A stretch of 64,000 nucleotides of DNA, from the NCBI RefSeq assembly GCF_017599385.1, contig NZ_JAGFPK010000001.1:1355399-1419398 (forward strand), given 5' to 3'. Shown one piece after another: positions 42,754-53,948 of this stretch. The stretch is from Ciceribacter sp. L1K22. GTDB lineage: Bacteria > Pseudomonadota > Alphaproteobacteria > Rhizobiales > Rhizobiaceae. The position numbers were made by a program, and so were the translations under genes. Under the pieces are notes generated by a model, which ran no database searches, had not been told where the DNA came from, and worked only from the letters and a program-made list of their open reading frames with translations. Position 1 is the stretch's first letter. Each line of letters begins with the position of its first letter.

Positions 42754-43179
42754 ATGGCAGGAGCGATGATCAAGCAGGGGATGGTGATCGTTGCGGTGGT
42801 GTCGGTGCTGTCTGCCTGCACCACCTCGGGCGGGTCCTCCGGTGGCGGACTGCTCGGCGGACGCACCAAGAATTCGACCGTCTACATAACCGCACTGCAG
42901 GGCGGCATCGTCCAGCGCAGCGGCGTGCAACTGTCGTCCTCGGATCGCCAGCGGGCGCTTGAGGCCGAGTATCGCGCGCTCGAGGCCGCGCCCGGCGGCC
43001 AGCCGGTCGTCTGGAGCGGCGGAAACGTTCGCGGCGAGGTCGTCGCGGCGGCGCCCTATCAGGTCGGTGCCCAGAATTGTCGCCAGTACAGCCACAAGGT
43101 CACGACCGGCAGCCGGCTCGCGGAAGCCCGTGGAGCCGCCTGCCGCAACAGTGACGGAACCTGGACGCCCTTGACTTAA
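42754..43179 (+). CDS. Surface-antigen-like lipoprotein
   Basis: 141 residues from the ATG at 42754 (42766 also possible). The lipobox is VVSVLSACTT, with the Cys as lipidation site. The mature part has a Gly-rich linker (GGSSGGGLLGG) and a domain with QRALEAEYRALEAAPGGQPV, NCRQYSHKVTTGSRLAEARG and a second Cys in AACRNSDGTW, as in 17-kDa surface antigen/RT0821-type proteins. Outer-membrane attached. The same position between feuQ and cycH is seen in rhizobia. Confidence 0.8.
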   Translation: MAGAMIKQGMVIVAVVSVLSACTTSGGSSGGGLLGGRTKNSTVYITALQGGIVQRSGVQLSSSDRQRALEAEYRALEAAPGGQPVVWSGGNVRGEVVAAAPYQVGAQNCRQYSHKVTTGSRLAEARGAACRNSDGTWTPLT

Positions 43180-43295
43180 ATCAAGGTTGGTATTGTCTGG
43201 CAGGCCTAGAGGTCGCGTTGCGGCCAAACGCCTCAAATCTCCGTCAACGGGCGTTTGTCGATTGGAATGCCGCGCCCGTTACAGTATTTGAGCTC

Positions 43296-44462
43296 ATGGT
43301 GTTCTGGATACTCTCTGCCGTCCTGACCTTCGCGGTCGCTGTTGCCCTTCTGGTACCCCTTTGGCGCGGGGCGGGGAGCCGTGTTCCGGCCGTCGCCGGC
43401 GAAACAGCCGTCTATCGAGACCAACTGCGGGAACTCGACCGCGACAAGGCCGAGGGCCTCATCTCAGCCGAAGATGCCGACTACGCCCGCGCCGAGATCG
43501 CGCGTCGGCTGCTGGCGGCTGCCGGTAGCGATGAAACGCAGCGGACAGGCAAGGGAAGGCACCTTGCAGCCCAGACATTCGTGCTTCTCTGTCTTCCCGC
43601 CATCGGGCTCGGTCTCTACCTCGAGACTGGCAGCCCCGGGCTGGAGGCGCAACCGCTCGCCGCCCGACTTGAAAACCCGGGCAACGACCTCGAATTGCTG
43701 GTCGCCAAGGTGGAGCGTCATCTGGCGCAGAACCCTGACGACGGTTCCGGCTGGGATATACTCGCGCCGATCTACGTGCGCATGGGCCGGGCCGAGGATG
43801 CCGAGCTCGCCTATCGCAACGCCATCCGGCTGGTTGGCCTCAGTGCCGAACGCCTGAACGGGCTGGGCGAGGTTCTGCTGGCAAAAAGCGGCGGCATCGT
43901 CACCGACGACGCGCGCTCGGCCTTCGAGGGCGTGCTGCGGCTGAGTCCCGGCAACCCGCAGGCGCAGTTCTATCTGGCGCTGGCGCTGGAGCAGGGCGGC
44001 AAGCGCGAGGAAGCGAGGGCGGCCTACGAGGCGCTCGCCGCAGCGTCGCCCAAGGACGCGCCCTGGCTTGCCCTGGTCAATGAGCATATTGCCATCACCG
44101 GCGGCGCGCCTCTGGCGAATGCCGTTCCACCCGCCGGCGCACCGGCAGCCGGTTCCCCTGCGGCGCCGGGAAACCCGACCGGCGAGGATATCGCGGCGGC
44201 ACAGCAGATGTCGGCCGAGGATCGCGACCAGATGATCCGCGGCATGGTCGAAAACCTCGACGCGCGGCTGAAGGAAGACCCGAACAATTTCGAAGGCTGG
44301 ATGCGGCTCGTGCGCTCCTATGCCATGCTGAAGGAACCCGACCGCGCGCTGGACGCGCTGCGGCAGGGGCTCGCCGCGTTTCCGGCTGACGGAAACCAGG
44401 GCGGTCAGCTGGTGGCGATGGCGCGCGAACTGGGCCTGCCTGTGGAGGAAGCGCTGAAATGA
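43296..44462 (+). CDS. ccmI: CcmI (CycH), cytochrome c maturation apo-protein chaperone
   Basis: 388 residues; the ATG at 43296 begins the membrane segment [21 protein letters not shown] second helix ([18 protein letters not shown]) precedes a periplasmic TPR domain ([40 protein letters not shown] and later [20 protein letters not shown]). It holds apocytochrome c and hands it to the heme ligation complex CcmFH. First gene of ccmI-E-F-H, all with ATGA-type overlaps. Confidence 0.92.
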   Translation: MVFWILSAVLTFAVAVALLVPLWRGAGSRVPAVAGETAVYRDQLRELDRDKAEGLISAEDADYARAEIARRLLAAAGSDETQRTGKGRHLAAQTFVLLCLPAIGLGLYLETGSPGLEAQPLAARLENPGNDLELLVAKVERHLAQNPDDGSGWDILAPIYVRMGRAEDAELAYRNAIRLVGLSAERLNGLGEVLLAKSGGIVTDDARSAFEGVLRLSPGNPQAQFYLALALEQGGKREEARAAYEALAAASPKDAPWLALVNEHIAITGGAPLANAVPPAGAPAAGSPAAPGNPTGEDIAAAQQMSAEDRDQMIRGMVENLDARLKEDPNNFEGWMRLVRSYAMLKEPDRALDALRQGLAAFPADGNQGGQLVAMARELGLPVEEALK

Positions 44463-44911
44463 CCCGCAAGCAGAAACGTCTCGCCGTGATCGCCGGCGGC
44501 ATGAGCTTCATCGTCGCCGCCGTGCTGCTGGTGATGTTCGCCTTCGGCCAGACCATCGCCTATTTCTACGTGCCGGGCGATCTCGCCAAGGTGCAGCTCG
44601 AACCGGGCACCCGCATTCGGCTGGGCGGCCTGGTCGAGAATGGATCGGTGAAGCGCGGCGAGGGCTCGACCGTGAGCTTCACGGTGACGGATACGCTGAG
44701 CACCGTGCCCGTGACCTATACCGGCATCCTTCCCGACCTGTTCCGCGAAGGGCAGGGCGTGGTTGCCGAAGGAAGCTTCCAGGCCGGCAGCTCCGTTTTC
44801 GTCGCCGACACGGTGCTCGCCAAGCATGACGAGACCTACATGCCGAAGGACGTGGCCGACCGGCTGAAGGCGCAAGGGGTGGAACTCTCGGGCAAGGAAG
44901 TGGTCAAATGA
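44459..44911 (+). CDS. ccmE: CcmE (CycJ), periplasmic heme chaperone
   Basis: 150 residues. One N-terminal anchor ([20 protein letters not shown]) then an OB-fold; the heme-attaching His lies in [10 protein letters not shown], the family signature. It carries heme from CcmABCD to CcmF. Starts within the ccmI stop and overlaps ccmF. Confidence 0.95.
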   Translation: MTRKQKRLAVIAGGMSFIVAAVLLVMFAFGQTIAYFYVPGDLAKVQLEPGTRIRLGGLVENGSVKRGEGSTVSFTVTDTLSTVPVTYTGILPDLFREGQGVVAEGSFQAGSSVFVADTVLAKHDETYMPKDVADRLKAQGVELSGKEVVK

Positions 44912-46899
44912 TCATCGAACTCGGTCACTATGCGCTGGTTCTGGCGCTCGCCGCCTCGATCGTGATTTCCGTTTTGCCGGTGATCGGTGCGCGACGCGGC
45001 GACATGGCGCTGATGACGACGGCGGTGACCGGCACCTACGCGCTGTTCGCGCTGATCGTTCTGTCCTTCTCGGTGCTGACCTGGGCCTATGTCGTATCGG
45101 ATTTCTCGGTGCGCAATGTCTGGGAAAACTCGCATTCGCTGATGCCGACGATCTACAAGTTCTCCGGCGTCTGGGGCAATCACGAGGGATCGATGATGCT
45201 CTGGCTCTTGATCCTGACGCTGTTCAGCGCGCTCGTTGCCTACTTCGGCGCCAACCTGCCGGACCGCCTGCGCGCCAACGTGCTCGCTGTCCAGGGCTGG
45301 ATCTCGACCGCTTTCCTGCTCTTCATCCTGCTGACCTCCAACCCGTTCGCGCGGCTCTCGCCGGCACCGGCGGAGGGGCAGGACCTCAATCCCGTCCTGC
45401 AGGACATCGGCCTCGCCATCCATCCGCCGCTGCTCTATCTCGGCTATGTCGGCTTCTCGGTCTGTTTCTCCTTCGCGATCGCGGCCCTGCTCGACGGCCG
45501 TATCGATGCCGCCTGGGCACGCTGGGTGAGGCCGTGGACGCTCGCGGCCTGGACCTTCCTGACGGCCGGCATCGCCATGGGGTCGTACTGGGCCTATTAC
45601 GAACTCGGCTGGGGCGGATGGTGGTTCTGGGACCCGGTGGAAAACGCCTCCTTCATGCCGTGGCTTGCCGGCACGGCGCTGCTGCATTCCGCGCTCGTCA
45701 TGGAAAAACGCGAGGCCTTGAAGATCTGGACCGTGCTGCTGGCGATCCTGACCTTCTCGCTGTCATTGCTCGGCACCTTCCTGGTGCGCTCCGGCGTGCT
45801 GACCTCGGTGCATGCCTTCGCGACCGATCCGTCGCGCGGCATCTTCATCCTCGGCATCCTGACCCTCTTCATCGGCGGCGCGCTGGCGCTGTTTGCCCTG
45901 CGCGCCCCGCTTCTGAAAGCCGGCGGCCTGTTCGCGCCGATCTCGCGCGAGGGCGCGCTGGTGCTCAACAACCTGATCCTGACGGTCTCGACCGGCACGG
46001 TTTTGATCGGCACGCTCTATCCGCTGATCCTCGAAACGCTGACCGGTGAAAAGATCTCGGTCGGCCCTCCGTTCTTCAACCTGACCTTCGGCCTGCTGAT
46101 GGTGCCTCTGCTGGTCGCCGTTCCCTTCGGCCCGATGCTTGCCTGGAAACGCGGCGATCTGCTCGGCGCGCTGCAGCGGCTCTACGCCGCCGTCGCTCTG
46201 GCCTTTCTGACGGCGCTCGTCGTTTATTACATCGAAAACGGCGGCCCGGTGATGGCGGTTCTCGGCATTGCCGCCGGCTTCTTCCTGGTCTTCGGGGCCC
46301 TGTCTGACCTCTGGCACCGCGCCGGCTTCGGCAAGCAGACGCTTTCCGTCGCCTGGCGGCGCTTCAAGGGACTTCCCCGCTCGGCCTACGGCACGGCACT
46401 CGCCCATCTCGGGCTCGGCATAACGGTGCTCGGCATCGTCGCGGTCACCACCTACGAAACGGAGACCGTTGTCGAGATGCAGCAGGGCATGTCGGCCGAC
46501 GCCGGCGGCTACAGCGTGACCTTCGACGGCATGAAATCGGCGATCGGTCCGAACTTCACCGAGGAGCAGGGCCATTTCACCATCAGGCGCGCAGGCGTCG
46601 AGGTGGCCGATGTCTGGTCATCCAAGCGCATCTACACCGCGCGGCGCATGCCGACGACGGAAGCCGGTATCGTCACCTTTGGAGTCAGCCAGCTTTATGT
46701 GTCGTTGGGCGATCCCATGGACACGGGCGGCATTGTCGTGCGCATCTGGTGGAAGCCGTGGATCCTCTGCATCTGGTACGGTGCTGTCATCATGATGGTT
46801 GGCGGCTTCGTGTCGCTCTCCGACCGCCGCCTGCGCGTCGGCGCGCCGACGCGGCGGACGAAGACTGTGTCGGCTCCGGCGCTGGGGGCGGCGGAATGA
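44908..46899 (+). CDS. ccmF: CcmF (CycK), heme lyase subunit
   Basis: 663 residues with about 15 transmembrane helices. The heme-handling Trp-rich motif is [20 protein letters not shown]; conserved His ligands occur nearby (HEGSMMLW region, [15 protein letters not shown]). It reduces CcmE-bound heme and joins it to apocytochrome with CcmH and CcmI. Central gene of the maturation operon; 4-base overlaps on both sides. Confidence 0.95.
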   Translation: MIIELGHYALVLALAASIVISVLPVIGARRGDMALMTTAVTGTYALFALIVLSFSVLTWAYVVSDFSVRNVWENSHSLMPTIYKFSGVWGNHEGSMMLWLLILTLFSALVAYFGANLPDRLRANVLAVQGWISTAFLLFILLTSNPFARLSPAPAEGQDLNPVLQDIGLAIHPPLLYLGYVGFSVCFSFAIAALLDGRIDAAWARWVRPWTLAAWTFLTAGIAMGSYWAYYELGWGGWWFWDPVENASFMPWLAGTALLHSALVMEKREALKIWTVLLAILTFSLSLLGTFLVRSGVLTSVHAFATDPSRGIFILGILTLFIGGALALFALRAPLLKAGGLFAPISREGALVLNNLILTVSTGTVLIGTLYPLILETLTGEKISVGPPFFNLTFGLLMVPLLVAVPFGPMLAWKRGDLLGALQRLYAAVALAFLTALVVYYIENGGPVMAVLGIAAGFFLVFGALSDLWHRAGFGKQTLSVAWRRFKGLPRSAYGTALAHLGLGITVLGIVAVTTYETETVVEMQQGMSADAGGYSVTFDGMKSAIGPNFTEEQGHFTIRRAGVEVADVWSSKRIYTARRMPTTEAGIVTFGVSQLYVSLGDPMDTGGIVVRIWWKPWILCIWYGAVIMMVGGFVSLSDRRLRVGAPTRRTKTVSAPALGAAE

Positions 46900-47384
46900 G
46901 ACGGCCGCCGGTAGCGATCCTCAAGGCCCTTCTGGTTACAGTGCTGCTGTCGCTGTCGGCGCTCCCGGTGCTGGCCGTCAATCCCGACGAAATCCTGGCC
47001 GATCCGGTGCTGGAGCAGAGGGCGCGTGACCTGTCGGCGCAACTGCGCTGCATGGTCTGCCAGAACCAGTCGATCGACGATTCCAACGCCGAGCTGGCCC
47101 GCGATCTCCGGGTGCTGGTGCGCGAGCGGATCGTCGCCGGCGACAGCGATGAGGACGTGATCGACTACGTCGTCTCCCGCTACGGCGAGTTCGTGCTGCT
47201 CAATCCGCGCGTTTCGGCGAAGACCTATCTGCTCTGGGGAACGCCGGCCGTGCTGTTTATCCTGGGGGCGATAGCGATGTTCGTCTACACCCGCCGCCGT
47301 CCCGAGCCTGGTTCCGCCCGTCTGACGGCGGAGGAGGAGGCGCGGCTCGAAGCATTGCTCAAGGACGATGCCGGGCGCGGCTGA
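46896..47384 (+). CDS. ccmH: CcmH (CycL), apocytochrome thiol reductase subunit
   Basis: 162 residues: signal peptide ([17 protein letters not shown]), the redox motif [16 protein letters not shown] with C-x-x-C, and a C-terminal membrane anchor ([20 protein letters not shown]). It keeps the heme-binding Cys of apocytochrome c reduced. Last gene of the operon; convergent with the GGDEF/EAL gene 5 bases away. In S. meliloti degP follows cycL, but here other genes intervene. Confidence 0.94.
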   Translation: MRRPPVAILKALLVTVLLSLSALPVLAVNPDEILADPVLEQRARDLSAQLRCMVCQNQSIDDSNAELARDLRVLVRERIVAGDSDEDVIDYVVSRYGEFVLLNPRVSAKTYLLWGTPAVLFILGAIAMFVYTRRRPEPGSARLTAEEEARLEALLKDDAGRG

Positions 47385-47389
47385 AGCGG

Positions 47390-49381
47390 TCAGCCGGCCT
47401 GCCGGAGGTGATGTGCCGCATTGCCGGCGGCCGCGAGCTCGCGAGCTTCCAACGACGGCATCGGGCGCGTGAAGTAGAAGCCCTGGACCCAGCGGGCGCC
47501 GAGCGTCCGCAGGACCTCCAGTTCCTCCGCCGTTTCCACGCCCTCTACGACCGCCTCGATACCCATGTCGGCGCAGAGCGCCAGCACCGACTTGACGATC
47601 TTGCGGCTCGGCTCCTCGGTATGGATGTTGCGCACGAAGCTGCCGTCGACCTTGATCTTCGACAGCGGCAGCCGGTGCACGTGGCTGAGGCTGGAGAAGC
47701 CTGTTCCGAAATCGTCGAGCGAGACAGACGTACCGAGATGGCGCAGCATTTGGGCCGAGGCCTTGGCCTGGGCGAAATCGTGCATGATGGCGGTTTCGGT
47801 GATCTCGAAATTGATGCGGCGCGGATCGATGCCGCTGACGCCGACGGCGGCGATGATGCGCATGGTGCCGTCCTGCGTGGCGAGATCGTGCGGCGACAGG
47901 TTGAACGACAGATAGACGTCGAGCGGCCAATGCTTGGCCTCCGCCAGCGCCTTGTCGAGCAGGATGCGGGTGATCAAAGCGATGCGGCCGGCATGTTCGG
48001 CGATCGGGATGAACTCGGCCGGCGAGACGCTGCCGATCTGCGGACTGTTCCAGCGCGCCAGCGCCTCGAACCCGGCGCAGCGGCCGGTCGAAAGATCGAT
48101 GATCGGCTGATAGGCGAGAGAGAGCTCGCGAGACAGGTTGGCCGCCAGCAGCGCTTCCTCGACCACCTTCTGGCGCGACAGCTCCTGAGCCTGCTTGTGA
48201 TTGAAGATCACTGTGCCGGCACGCTGGTAGCGCTTGGCGGTGTAGAGCGCGTAGTCGGCGCGCTCGTAGAGATCCTGCCCGTTGCTGCCGACATCCGGAT
48301 AGATCGCGACGCCGAGCGATCCCGTCACCTGGACGGTGGCATTGGAAATCTTCATCGGTTCGGCGATCGCGTCGCAGATCGAGACGCCGAGCGACATGAT
48401 GTTGGTCTCGTCGACGTCGCCGATGATGATCAGCGCGAACTCGTCGCCGCCCAGACGGTGAACCTTGAGGCTCTCGCTCTCGAATCTGCCGAGACGGGCG
48501 CCAATCTCAACGAGCACCTTGTCGCCGGCGGCATGGCCATACATGTCGTTGATCGGCTTGAAGCCGTCTAGATCGATGACGCCGACGGCAAGGCGTTCGC
48601 CGGTTGCAGCAGCGCCCGAGAAAGCTTTTTCGAGATTGTGGAAGAAGCTGCGGCGGTTGGGGATCTGCGTCAGGCTGTCGAGGTTGGCGAGCCGCAGGTT
48701 CTCGTCCGACAGCGCCTGAATCGCCGCGTTGCGCTCCTGCAATTCCTGGCGGGAATGCCCGAGCTGGCGGAAATCGCGATAATGGGTCAGCAGCACGACG
48801 ATAAGCGCGAAGCTGACAAGGAGAATGTTGAGACCGGTCGCGACGAATGTCTCCTCGCCGGTCATCAGCATGGCGACGAAGAAGGGTACGTTCACCAGCA
48901 CCGTCACCATGAAGGCCGCCGAGCGCAGGTGCATCAGGCAGAAGATGATGCCGATGACGGTGATCGCCATGTAGAAGGCGACATGCGCCTGCTGGTAGGC
49001 GTTTCCGGTCGGCAGCAACGCAAGCGACCAGCCGACGCACACGATCGCGATCGGCGCGGCGAGCCGGTTGGTGGCGGTGAGACCGGCATAGGCTTCCGCC
49101 GGCGTGACCTGTCGGTGGCGCTTGCGCAGCCAGCCGAGGCCGCGGATCAGGAAGATCGAACAGAGAGCGCCGGGAATGTAGAGGACAAGCGTGTCCGACG
49201 CGACGTTGCGGTGCGTCCAGGCGACCGACACCGTGTTGACGAACAGGATGAAGTAGAGAAGCGGAACCTGTTTCGAGAAGGCCTCGAACTGGGCGAGCGT
49301 CAGGGCCGGATTGTCATTGGGCACGCGCAGGAAATTCAGCGCGCGCCAAAGCCAGCTTTTCGGTCTGTCGTGTTCCGGCAT
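47390..49381 (-). CDS. Membrane GGDEF-EAL cyclic-di-GMP protein
   Basis: 663 residues from the ATG at 49381. Five to six transmembrane helices span about 40-210, then a coiled coil (RQLGHSRQELQERNAAIQAL), a GGDEF domain with intact RLGGDEFAL (cyclase A-site) and an EAL domain with FEALARWNS, FEITETAIM, DDFGTGFSSL and EGVETAEELE, i.e. complete phosphodiesterase motifs. It may make or degrade c-di-GMP. Monocistronic; regulated probably through its membrane sensor. Confidence 0.93.
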   Translation of the reverse strand: MPEHDRPKSWLWRALNFLRVPNDNPALTLAQFEAFSKQVPLLYFILFVNTVSVAWTHRNVASDTLVLYIPGALCSIFLIRGLGWLRKRHRQVTPAEAYAGLTATNRLAAPIAIVCVGWSLALLPTGNAYQQAHVAFYMAITVIGIIFCLMHLRSAAFMVTVLVNVPFFVAMLMTGEETFVATGLNILLVSFALIVVLLTHYRDFRQLGHSRQELQERNAAIQALSDENLRLANLDSLTQIPNRRSFFHNLEKAFSGAAATGERLAVGVIDLDGFKPINDMYGHAAGDKVLVEIGARLGRFESESLKVHRLGGDEFALIIIGDVDETNIMSLGVSICDAIAEPMKISNATVQVTGSLGVAIYPDVGSNGQDLYERADYALYTAKRYQRAGTVIFNHKQAQELSRQKVVEEALLAANLSRELSLAYQPIIDLSTGRCAGFEALARWNSPQIGSVSPAEFIPIAEHAGRIALITRILLDKALAEAKHWPLDVYLSFNLSPHDLATQDGTMRIIAAVGVSGIDPRRINFEITETAIMHDFAQAKASAQMLRHLGTSVSLDDFGTGFSSLSHVHRLPLSKIKVDGSFVRNIHTEEPSRKIVKSVLALCADMGIEAVVEGVETAEELEVLRTLGARWVQGFYFTRPMPSLEARELAAAGNAAHHLRQAG

Positions 49382-49490
49382 GCGTGCATTCCCCCGGATA
49401 ACCCGTCCCCTCGTTTGTGCTGTTTTAGCAGGCATTGAGTTAAGGATGGGTTTGGCGCGGAGGCCTGATTTCCGGCCTTTTTTGGGGTTT

Positions 49491-52448
49491 TCAGCCGACG
49501 ATGACGCTGTTGAAGATCTTCCGCACTGCCTTCGACAGTCGCTTGACCTCGCCTTCCAGCGTCTTGAGATCGGGGCAGTCTCCAGCGCGGCACACGAGGT
49601 CGACAAGGCCGGCAGGCACCGTCGGCGGATCGAAGGGGCCGTCGATGCAAAGCCGGGTGACCTGCGACAGTTCGGTGTAGAGCGAGAGCGCTTTCAGGCA
49701 GGTGTCGAGATCGTTGCGGTCCATGAGGCGACCGCCGAGCTGGCGCAGGCTTTCGGCGGTGCTGAGGCCGGAGGTGCTGATATCGACTCCCCGGCCGGGA
49801 CCGACCAGCGCCAGGAACTGGGCGATGAATTCGAGGTCGATCAAGCCACCGGGGATGAGCTTGAAGTCCCAGATGTCGCGCGGCGGTTTTTCCTTTTCGA
49901 TCAGCGCGCGCATTTCGCGAACGTCGGCGGCGATCGCCTTTTGGTCACGGGCTGAGCCCAGCACCGCCTTGAATACCGTTTCGGCCCGTTCGATGAGCCC
50001 GGCATCTCCCGCGATCATGCGGGCGCGCGAGAGTGCCATGTGCTCCCAGGTCCAGGCTTCTTCCCTCTGGTATTTCTCGAAAGCATTGATGCGGGTCGCG
50101 ACGGGGCCCTTGTTGCCGGAGGGGCGGAGCCGCATGTCCACCTCGTAGAGCACGCCTTCGGCTGTCGGCGCCGAGAGTGCTGCGATCAGCCGCTGGGTGA
50201 GGCGGGTGAAATAGCGCACGGCGTCGAGCGGCTTCGGACCGGTGGATTCAGCCGCCTCGGAGTCGTAATCATAGAGCAGGATGAGATCGACGTCGGAACC
50301 GGCGGTCAGTTCGAAACTGCCGAGCTTGCCCATGCCGGCAAGCGCCACCTCGCCGCCCGGATAGAGGCCATGGGCACTTTCCATCTCGTCCCGGACGGCA
50401 TCAAGTGCCGCGCCGATGACGAGACCGGCGAGGTCGGTGAAGGCGTGTGCCGCCTGGGTGCCGCCGATCGAGCCGGTGAGCAGGCGGATGCCGATCAGGA
50501 AGCGCTGCTCGGCGGCGAAGATGCGCAGCCGGTCGAGGATGTCCTCGTAGTGCGTGGCGCCCTGCAGGAAGGATGAGAGACGGGCCGACAGATAGTCCTT
50601 TGTCGGGATCTCGACCATCAACGCCGGATCGAGCATGCCGTCGAAGACGTGCGGGCGGGCGGCGATGATATCGGCAAGCCGGGGTGCCGACGACATGATC
50701 ACGACCATCAGGTCGAGCAAAGCCGGGTTGTTGCCGAGCAACGAGAAGAGCTGGATGCCGGCCGGAAGACCGGAGAGGAAGCTGTCGAAGCGCAGAAGCG
50801 CCTCGTCCGCGCGCCGGCTCTCGCCGAAGGCCTTCAGCAGTTGCGGTGTCATTTCGGTAAGCCGCTCGCGCGCCTCGACGGACTGGGTGGCGCGGTAGCG
50901 ACCGTAATGCCAGGTGCGGATGACGCGGGAGATGTCCTCCGGACGCTCGAAACCGAGCGAGGCGAGCGTCTTCAATGTATCGGGATCGTCCTTCTGGCCG
51001 GTGAAGACGAGATTGCCGGTGGCCGAGGACAGCTCTTCCTCCTGTTCGAACAGGCGGGCATAGCGCTTCTCGACCGTCCTAAGCACATCTTCCAGTTCCT
51101 GGGAAAAGGCGGCCGTGTCGGCGAAACCGCTCATCAGCGCGATGCGCTTCAGTTCCGCTTCTGTCGAGGGCAGGAGGTGGGTCTGCTCGTCGTGCACCAT
51201 CTGGATGCGGTGCTCGACATCGCGCAGGAACCAGTAGCAAGCCGTCAACTCCCGCGTCGTCGCCTCGTCGATCCAGTTGGCCTTGTTCAACGCCTTCAGC
51301 GCCTCCTCGGTGGCGCGGACGCGGAGCTCGGGCATGCGCCCGCCGGCGATCAGTTGCTGGGTCTGGGCGAAAAACTCGATCTCGCGAATGCCGCCACGTC
51401 CGAGCTTGACGTTGTGGCCCTTGACCGCGATGGCGCCGTGCCCTTTGTGCGCATGGATCTGCCGCTTGATCGAATGGATGTCGGCGATCGCCGCATAGTC
51501 GAGATATTTGCGGAAGACGAAGGGTGTCAGCTCCTTCAGGAAGCCTTCGCCGGCCTTGAGGTCGCCGCCAACCGGCCGGGCCTTGATGAAGGCGGCGCGT
51601 TCCCAGTTCTGGCCGCGGCTCTCATAGTAGAGGAGGCCCGCCTCCATCGGCACCGCGAGCGGCGTCGAGCCAGGATCGGGGCGCAGTCTCAGATCGGTCC
51701 TGAAGACATAGCCGTCGGCAGTACGCTCCTGGAGTATGCGCACCAGCCGACGCATCATCCGGCCGTAGATTTCGGTGCCATCATCGGGATCGGGCAGGAT
51801 GCCGGAATTCGGATCAAAGAACACGACGAGATCGATGTCGGAGGAGTAGTTGAGCTCGCGGGCGCCCATCTTGCCCATGCCGAGCACGATGAGGCCGCTG
51901 CCGCGCGACGGCTCGCTCCGGTCGGCGAGCCTGACCTTGCCTGTTTCGTCGCCGGCAAGCAGCAGGTGGTCGATAGCGGCGGCGACTGCGGCGTCTGCCA
52001 TGGCGGTCAGCCAGTCCGTGGTGCGCCGGGCATCGAAAAGGTGGCCGAGATCGGCGAGCGCGACGAGGAAGGAGAGGCGACGCTTGGCGACACGCAGCCG
52101 CGTCATCACCTGCGCCTCGGTCGGGGCTACCTCTCCGTCTTCCGGCTTCCAGGCATCGCGCGCCGATGCCACGAGGGTTTGCAGGACAGGTTCCAGCGGC
52201 GCGGACAGCGCATCGGCCAGAAGCTTCGTTTCAACACGGGCCGTATCGCGCAGGTAGGGCGAGAGCGTGAAGGCGGCGGCGAGATACTGCCTGAGTGGGC
52301 TATCTCCTGCCACGAGCGCAGCGAGAGCCGGCTCGGCTTTGGCCAGATCCTTGAGAAGCGCGTTGACCGTCTTCAGCTCGGTCTGGCTGTACGGTCGGAT
52401 GACCTCGGCCGGGACGTCCTCGAGCCTCGTCTCCCTGTCATCCGTCAT
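49491..52448 (-). CDS. glnE: GlnE, glutamine synthetase adenylyltransferase/deadenylase
   Basis: 985 residues from the ATG at 52448, which follows GGAGG at perfect spacing (an ATG 6 codons upstream lies before that site). It has two nucleotidyltransferase domains: deadenylase YSSDIDLVVFFDPNSG in the N-terminal half and adenylylase TAGSDVDLILLYDYDS in the C-terminal half, joined by a PII-responding linker. It controls glutamine synthetase activity according to nitrogen status. Downstream of the kinase/regulator pair as in S. meliloti. Confidence 0.95.
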   Translation of the reverse strand: MTDDRETRLEDVPAEVIRPYSQTELKTVNALLKDLAKAEPALAALVAGDSPLRQYLAAAFTLSPYLRDTARVETKLLADALSAPLEPVLQTLVASARDAWKPEDGEVAPTEAQVMTRLRVAKRRLSFLVALADLGHLFDARRTTDWLTAMADAAVAAAIDHLLLAGDETGKVRLADRSEPSRGSGLIVLGMGKMGARELNYSSDIDLVVFFDPNSGILPDPDDGTEIYGRMMRRLVRILQERTADGYVFRTDLRLRPDPGSTPLAVPMEAGLLYYESRGQNWERAAFIKARPVGGDLKAGEGFLKELTPFVFRKYLDYAAIADIHSIKRQIHAHKGHGAIAVKGHNVKLGRGGIREIEFFAQTQQLIAGGRMPELRVRATEEALKALNKANWIDEATTRELTACYWFLRDVEHRIQMVHDEQTHLLPSTEAELKRIALMSGFADTAAFSQELEDVLRTVEKRYARLFEQEEELSSATGNLVFTGQKDDPDTLKTLASLGFERPEDISRVIRTWHYGRYRATQSVEARERLTEMTPQLLKAFGESRRADEALLRFDSFLSGLPAGIQLFSLLGNNPALLDLMVVIMSSAPRLADIIAARPHVFDGMLDPALMVEIPTKDYLSARLSSFLQGATHYEDILDRLRIFAAEQRFLIGIRLLTGSIGGTQAAHAFTDLAGLVIGAALDAVRDEMESAHGLYPGGEVALAGMGKLGSFELTAGSDVDLILLYDYDSEAAESTGPKPLDAVRYFTRLTQRLIAALSAPTAEGVLYEVDMRLRPSGNKGPVATRINAFEKYQREEAWTWEHMALSRARMIAGDAGLIERAETVFKAVLGSARDQKAIAADVREMRALIEKEKPPRDIWDFKLIPGGLIDLEFIAQFLALVGPGRGVDISTSGLSTAESLRQLGGRLMDRNDLDTCLKALSLYTELSQVTRLCIDGPFDPPTVPAGLVDLVCRAGDCPDLKTLEGEVKRLSKAVRKIFNSVIVG

Positions 52449-52539
52449 CGTTTCCTCCCGAATCATTCCCCCGGTCCCTTATAACAAGGCCGGACGTCCG
52501 CCTCACCCCGCCAGTCGATGACGGATGATCGCCGCGGCT

Positions 52540-53946
52540 TCAGGCGCTGGGCGGAAAGACCATGGTGACGGTGAGGCCGGGGAAGTCGGTTGAGGCTTCA
52601 TCAGTGGCGGAGAGTTCCAGCCGACCGCCATGCAGGTCCATGACGGCCGATACCAGCGAGAGGCCAAGGCCCGTTCCGGGCTTGGAGCGGCTGGCATCGA
52701 GGCGGACGAACCGCTTGACGACGTCCTCGCGCTTCTCGGCGGGGATGCCGGGTCCATTGTCGGCAACGGCGATCGCGATTTCGCCACCCCGGCGATCCAG
52801 CGTCAGCCGGATGAGACGCTTGTCGGTGCCATCGGCATATTTGACGGCGTTGTCAATCAGGTTGGCGATCGCCTGTCCGATGAGTTCGCGATTGCCCCGG
52901 ACGGAGAGACCCGGCGCGATCCGGCTTTCCAGCGCGAGGCCGGCGTCCTCGGCCACAGGCTCATAGAGTTCGACGGCGTCGGACGCGACAGCCGAGACGT
53001 CGAGGTCGGTGAGTTCGGCGGCGATCGAGCCGGATTCGACGCGCGAGATCATCAGAAGCGCGTTGAAGGTTCGGATCAACTGGTCCGACTCGGCGATGAT
53101 GCCTTCGAGCGCTGTCCGTCGCGATGTCTCGTCGCTGCCGGAGAGCGCATCTGCCGCCTTGTTCCGCAGGCGCGTCAGTGGCGTCTTGAGGTCGTGGGCA
53201 ATGTTGTCCGAGACCTGGCGCAGGCCCTCGTTGAGCTTCTCGATACGGCAGAGCATCTCGTTGAGGTTTTCAGACAAACGGTCGAATTCGTCGCCGGAAC
53301 CGCTGACGGGGAGGCGCTGCGACAGGTCGCCGGCAATGATCTTGCGGCTTGCGGCGGAGACGCGGTCGATGCGTTTGAGCGCGTTGCGGCCGATGGCGAA
53401 CCAGATGATCAACGCGCCGCCGCCCATGATGGCGAGCGCCACCATCAGCGCCTTGCGCACGAGAAGCCGGAACTTGGCTGGCTCTCCCAGATCGCGGCCG
53501 ACCAGGATACGCAGGCCGTTGTCGAGCTTGAAGATGTAGGCAATCGCCAGATGCGGACGTGTGTCGCCGTTGTCGGTGAAGCGCTCATAGCGGAAGGGCG
53601 GCATCGTCCAGCCCTCCTTGTCGAACACGCCCGGCTGCACGGAGGCGACATTGCCGGCGAAAATCTCGCCGACCGGGCTCGCGATGACATAAAGATTGGC
53701 GCCGGGCTGGCTGGCGCGACGCTCCATCACCCGCATCAGGGTGGTCATGCCGCCACGATTGTAGGCCCGCTCGATGTCGGAGACTTCCGTCTGCAGGCTT
53801 TCGCGCGTCTGCTGGTCGAGCAGGCGCTCGGATAGGGCTGTGACATAGAAGACGAGGAAGGCGGCGCAGAGCGCGAACAAAATGATATAGAGCGCCGAAA
53901 GGCGCACCGCCGTGGATTTCATCACTGTACCAAGACGGCTGGCCAA
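52540..53946 (-). CDS. Sensor histidine kinase, OmpR-partner type
   Basis: 468 residues from TTG at 53946, with GAGGG five bases upstream at the end of the regulator gene; ATG at 53922 is the alternative. Transmembrane helices at about 12-35 and 165-186, with a periplasmic domain between, and HAMP. H-box NIAHDLKTPLTRLRNKA, N-box IGQAIANLIDNAVKYADGT, G-boxes AVADNGPGIPAEKRE and TGLGLSLVSAVMD. It phosphorylates the regulator at 53949-54626. Probably envelope-stress related by position beside degP; signal unknown. Confidence 0.92.
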   Translation of the reverse strand: MASRLGTVMKSTAVRLSALYIILFALCAAFLVFYVTALSERLLDQQTRESLQTEVSDIERAYNRGGMTTLMRVMERRASQPGANLYVIASPVGEIFAGNVASVQPGVFDKEGWTMPPFRYERFTDNGDTRPHLAIAYIFKLDNGLRILVGRDLGEPAKFRLLVRKALMVALAIMGGGALIIWFAIGRNALKRIDRVSAASRKIIAGDLSQRLPVSGSGDEFDRLSENLNEMLCRIEKLNEGLRQVSDNIAHDLKTPLTRLRNKAADALSGSDETSRRTALEGIIAESDQLIRTFNALLMISRVESGSIAAELTDLDVSAVASDAVELYEPVAEDAGLALESRIAPGLSVRGNRELIGQAIANLIDNAVKYADGTDKRLIRLTLDRRGGEIAIAVADNGPGIPAEKREDVVKRFVRLDASRSKPGTGLGLSLVSAVMDLHGGRLELSATDEASTDFPGLTVTMVFPPSA

Positions 53947-53948
53947 GA

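Noticed and set aside
50649..52484. 611-codon plus-strand frame opposite glnE
   Set aside because: glnE motifs are intact on the minus strand; the plus frame is compositional artefact.
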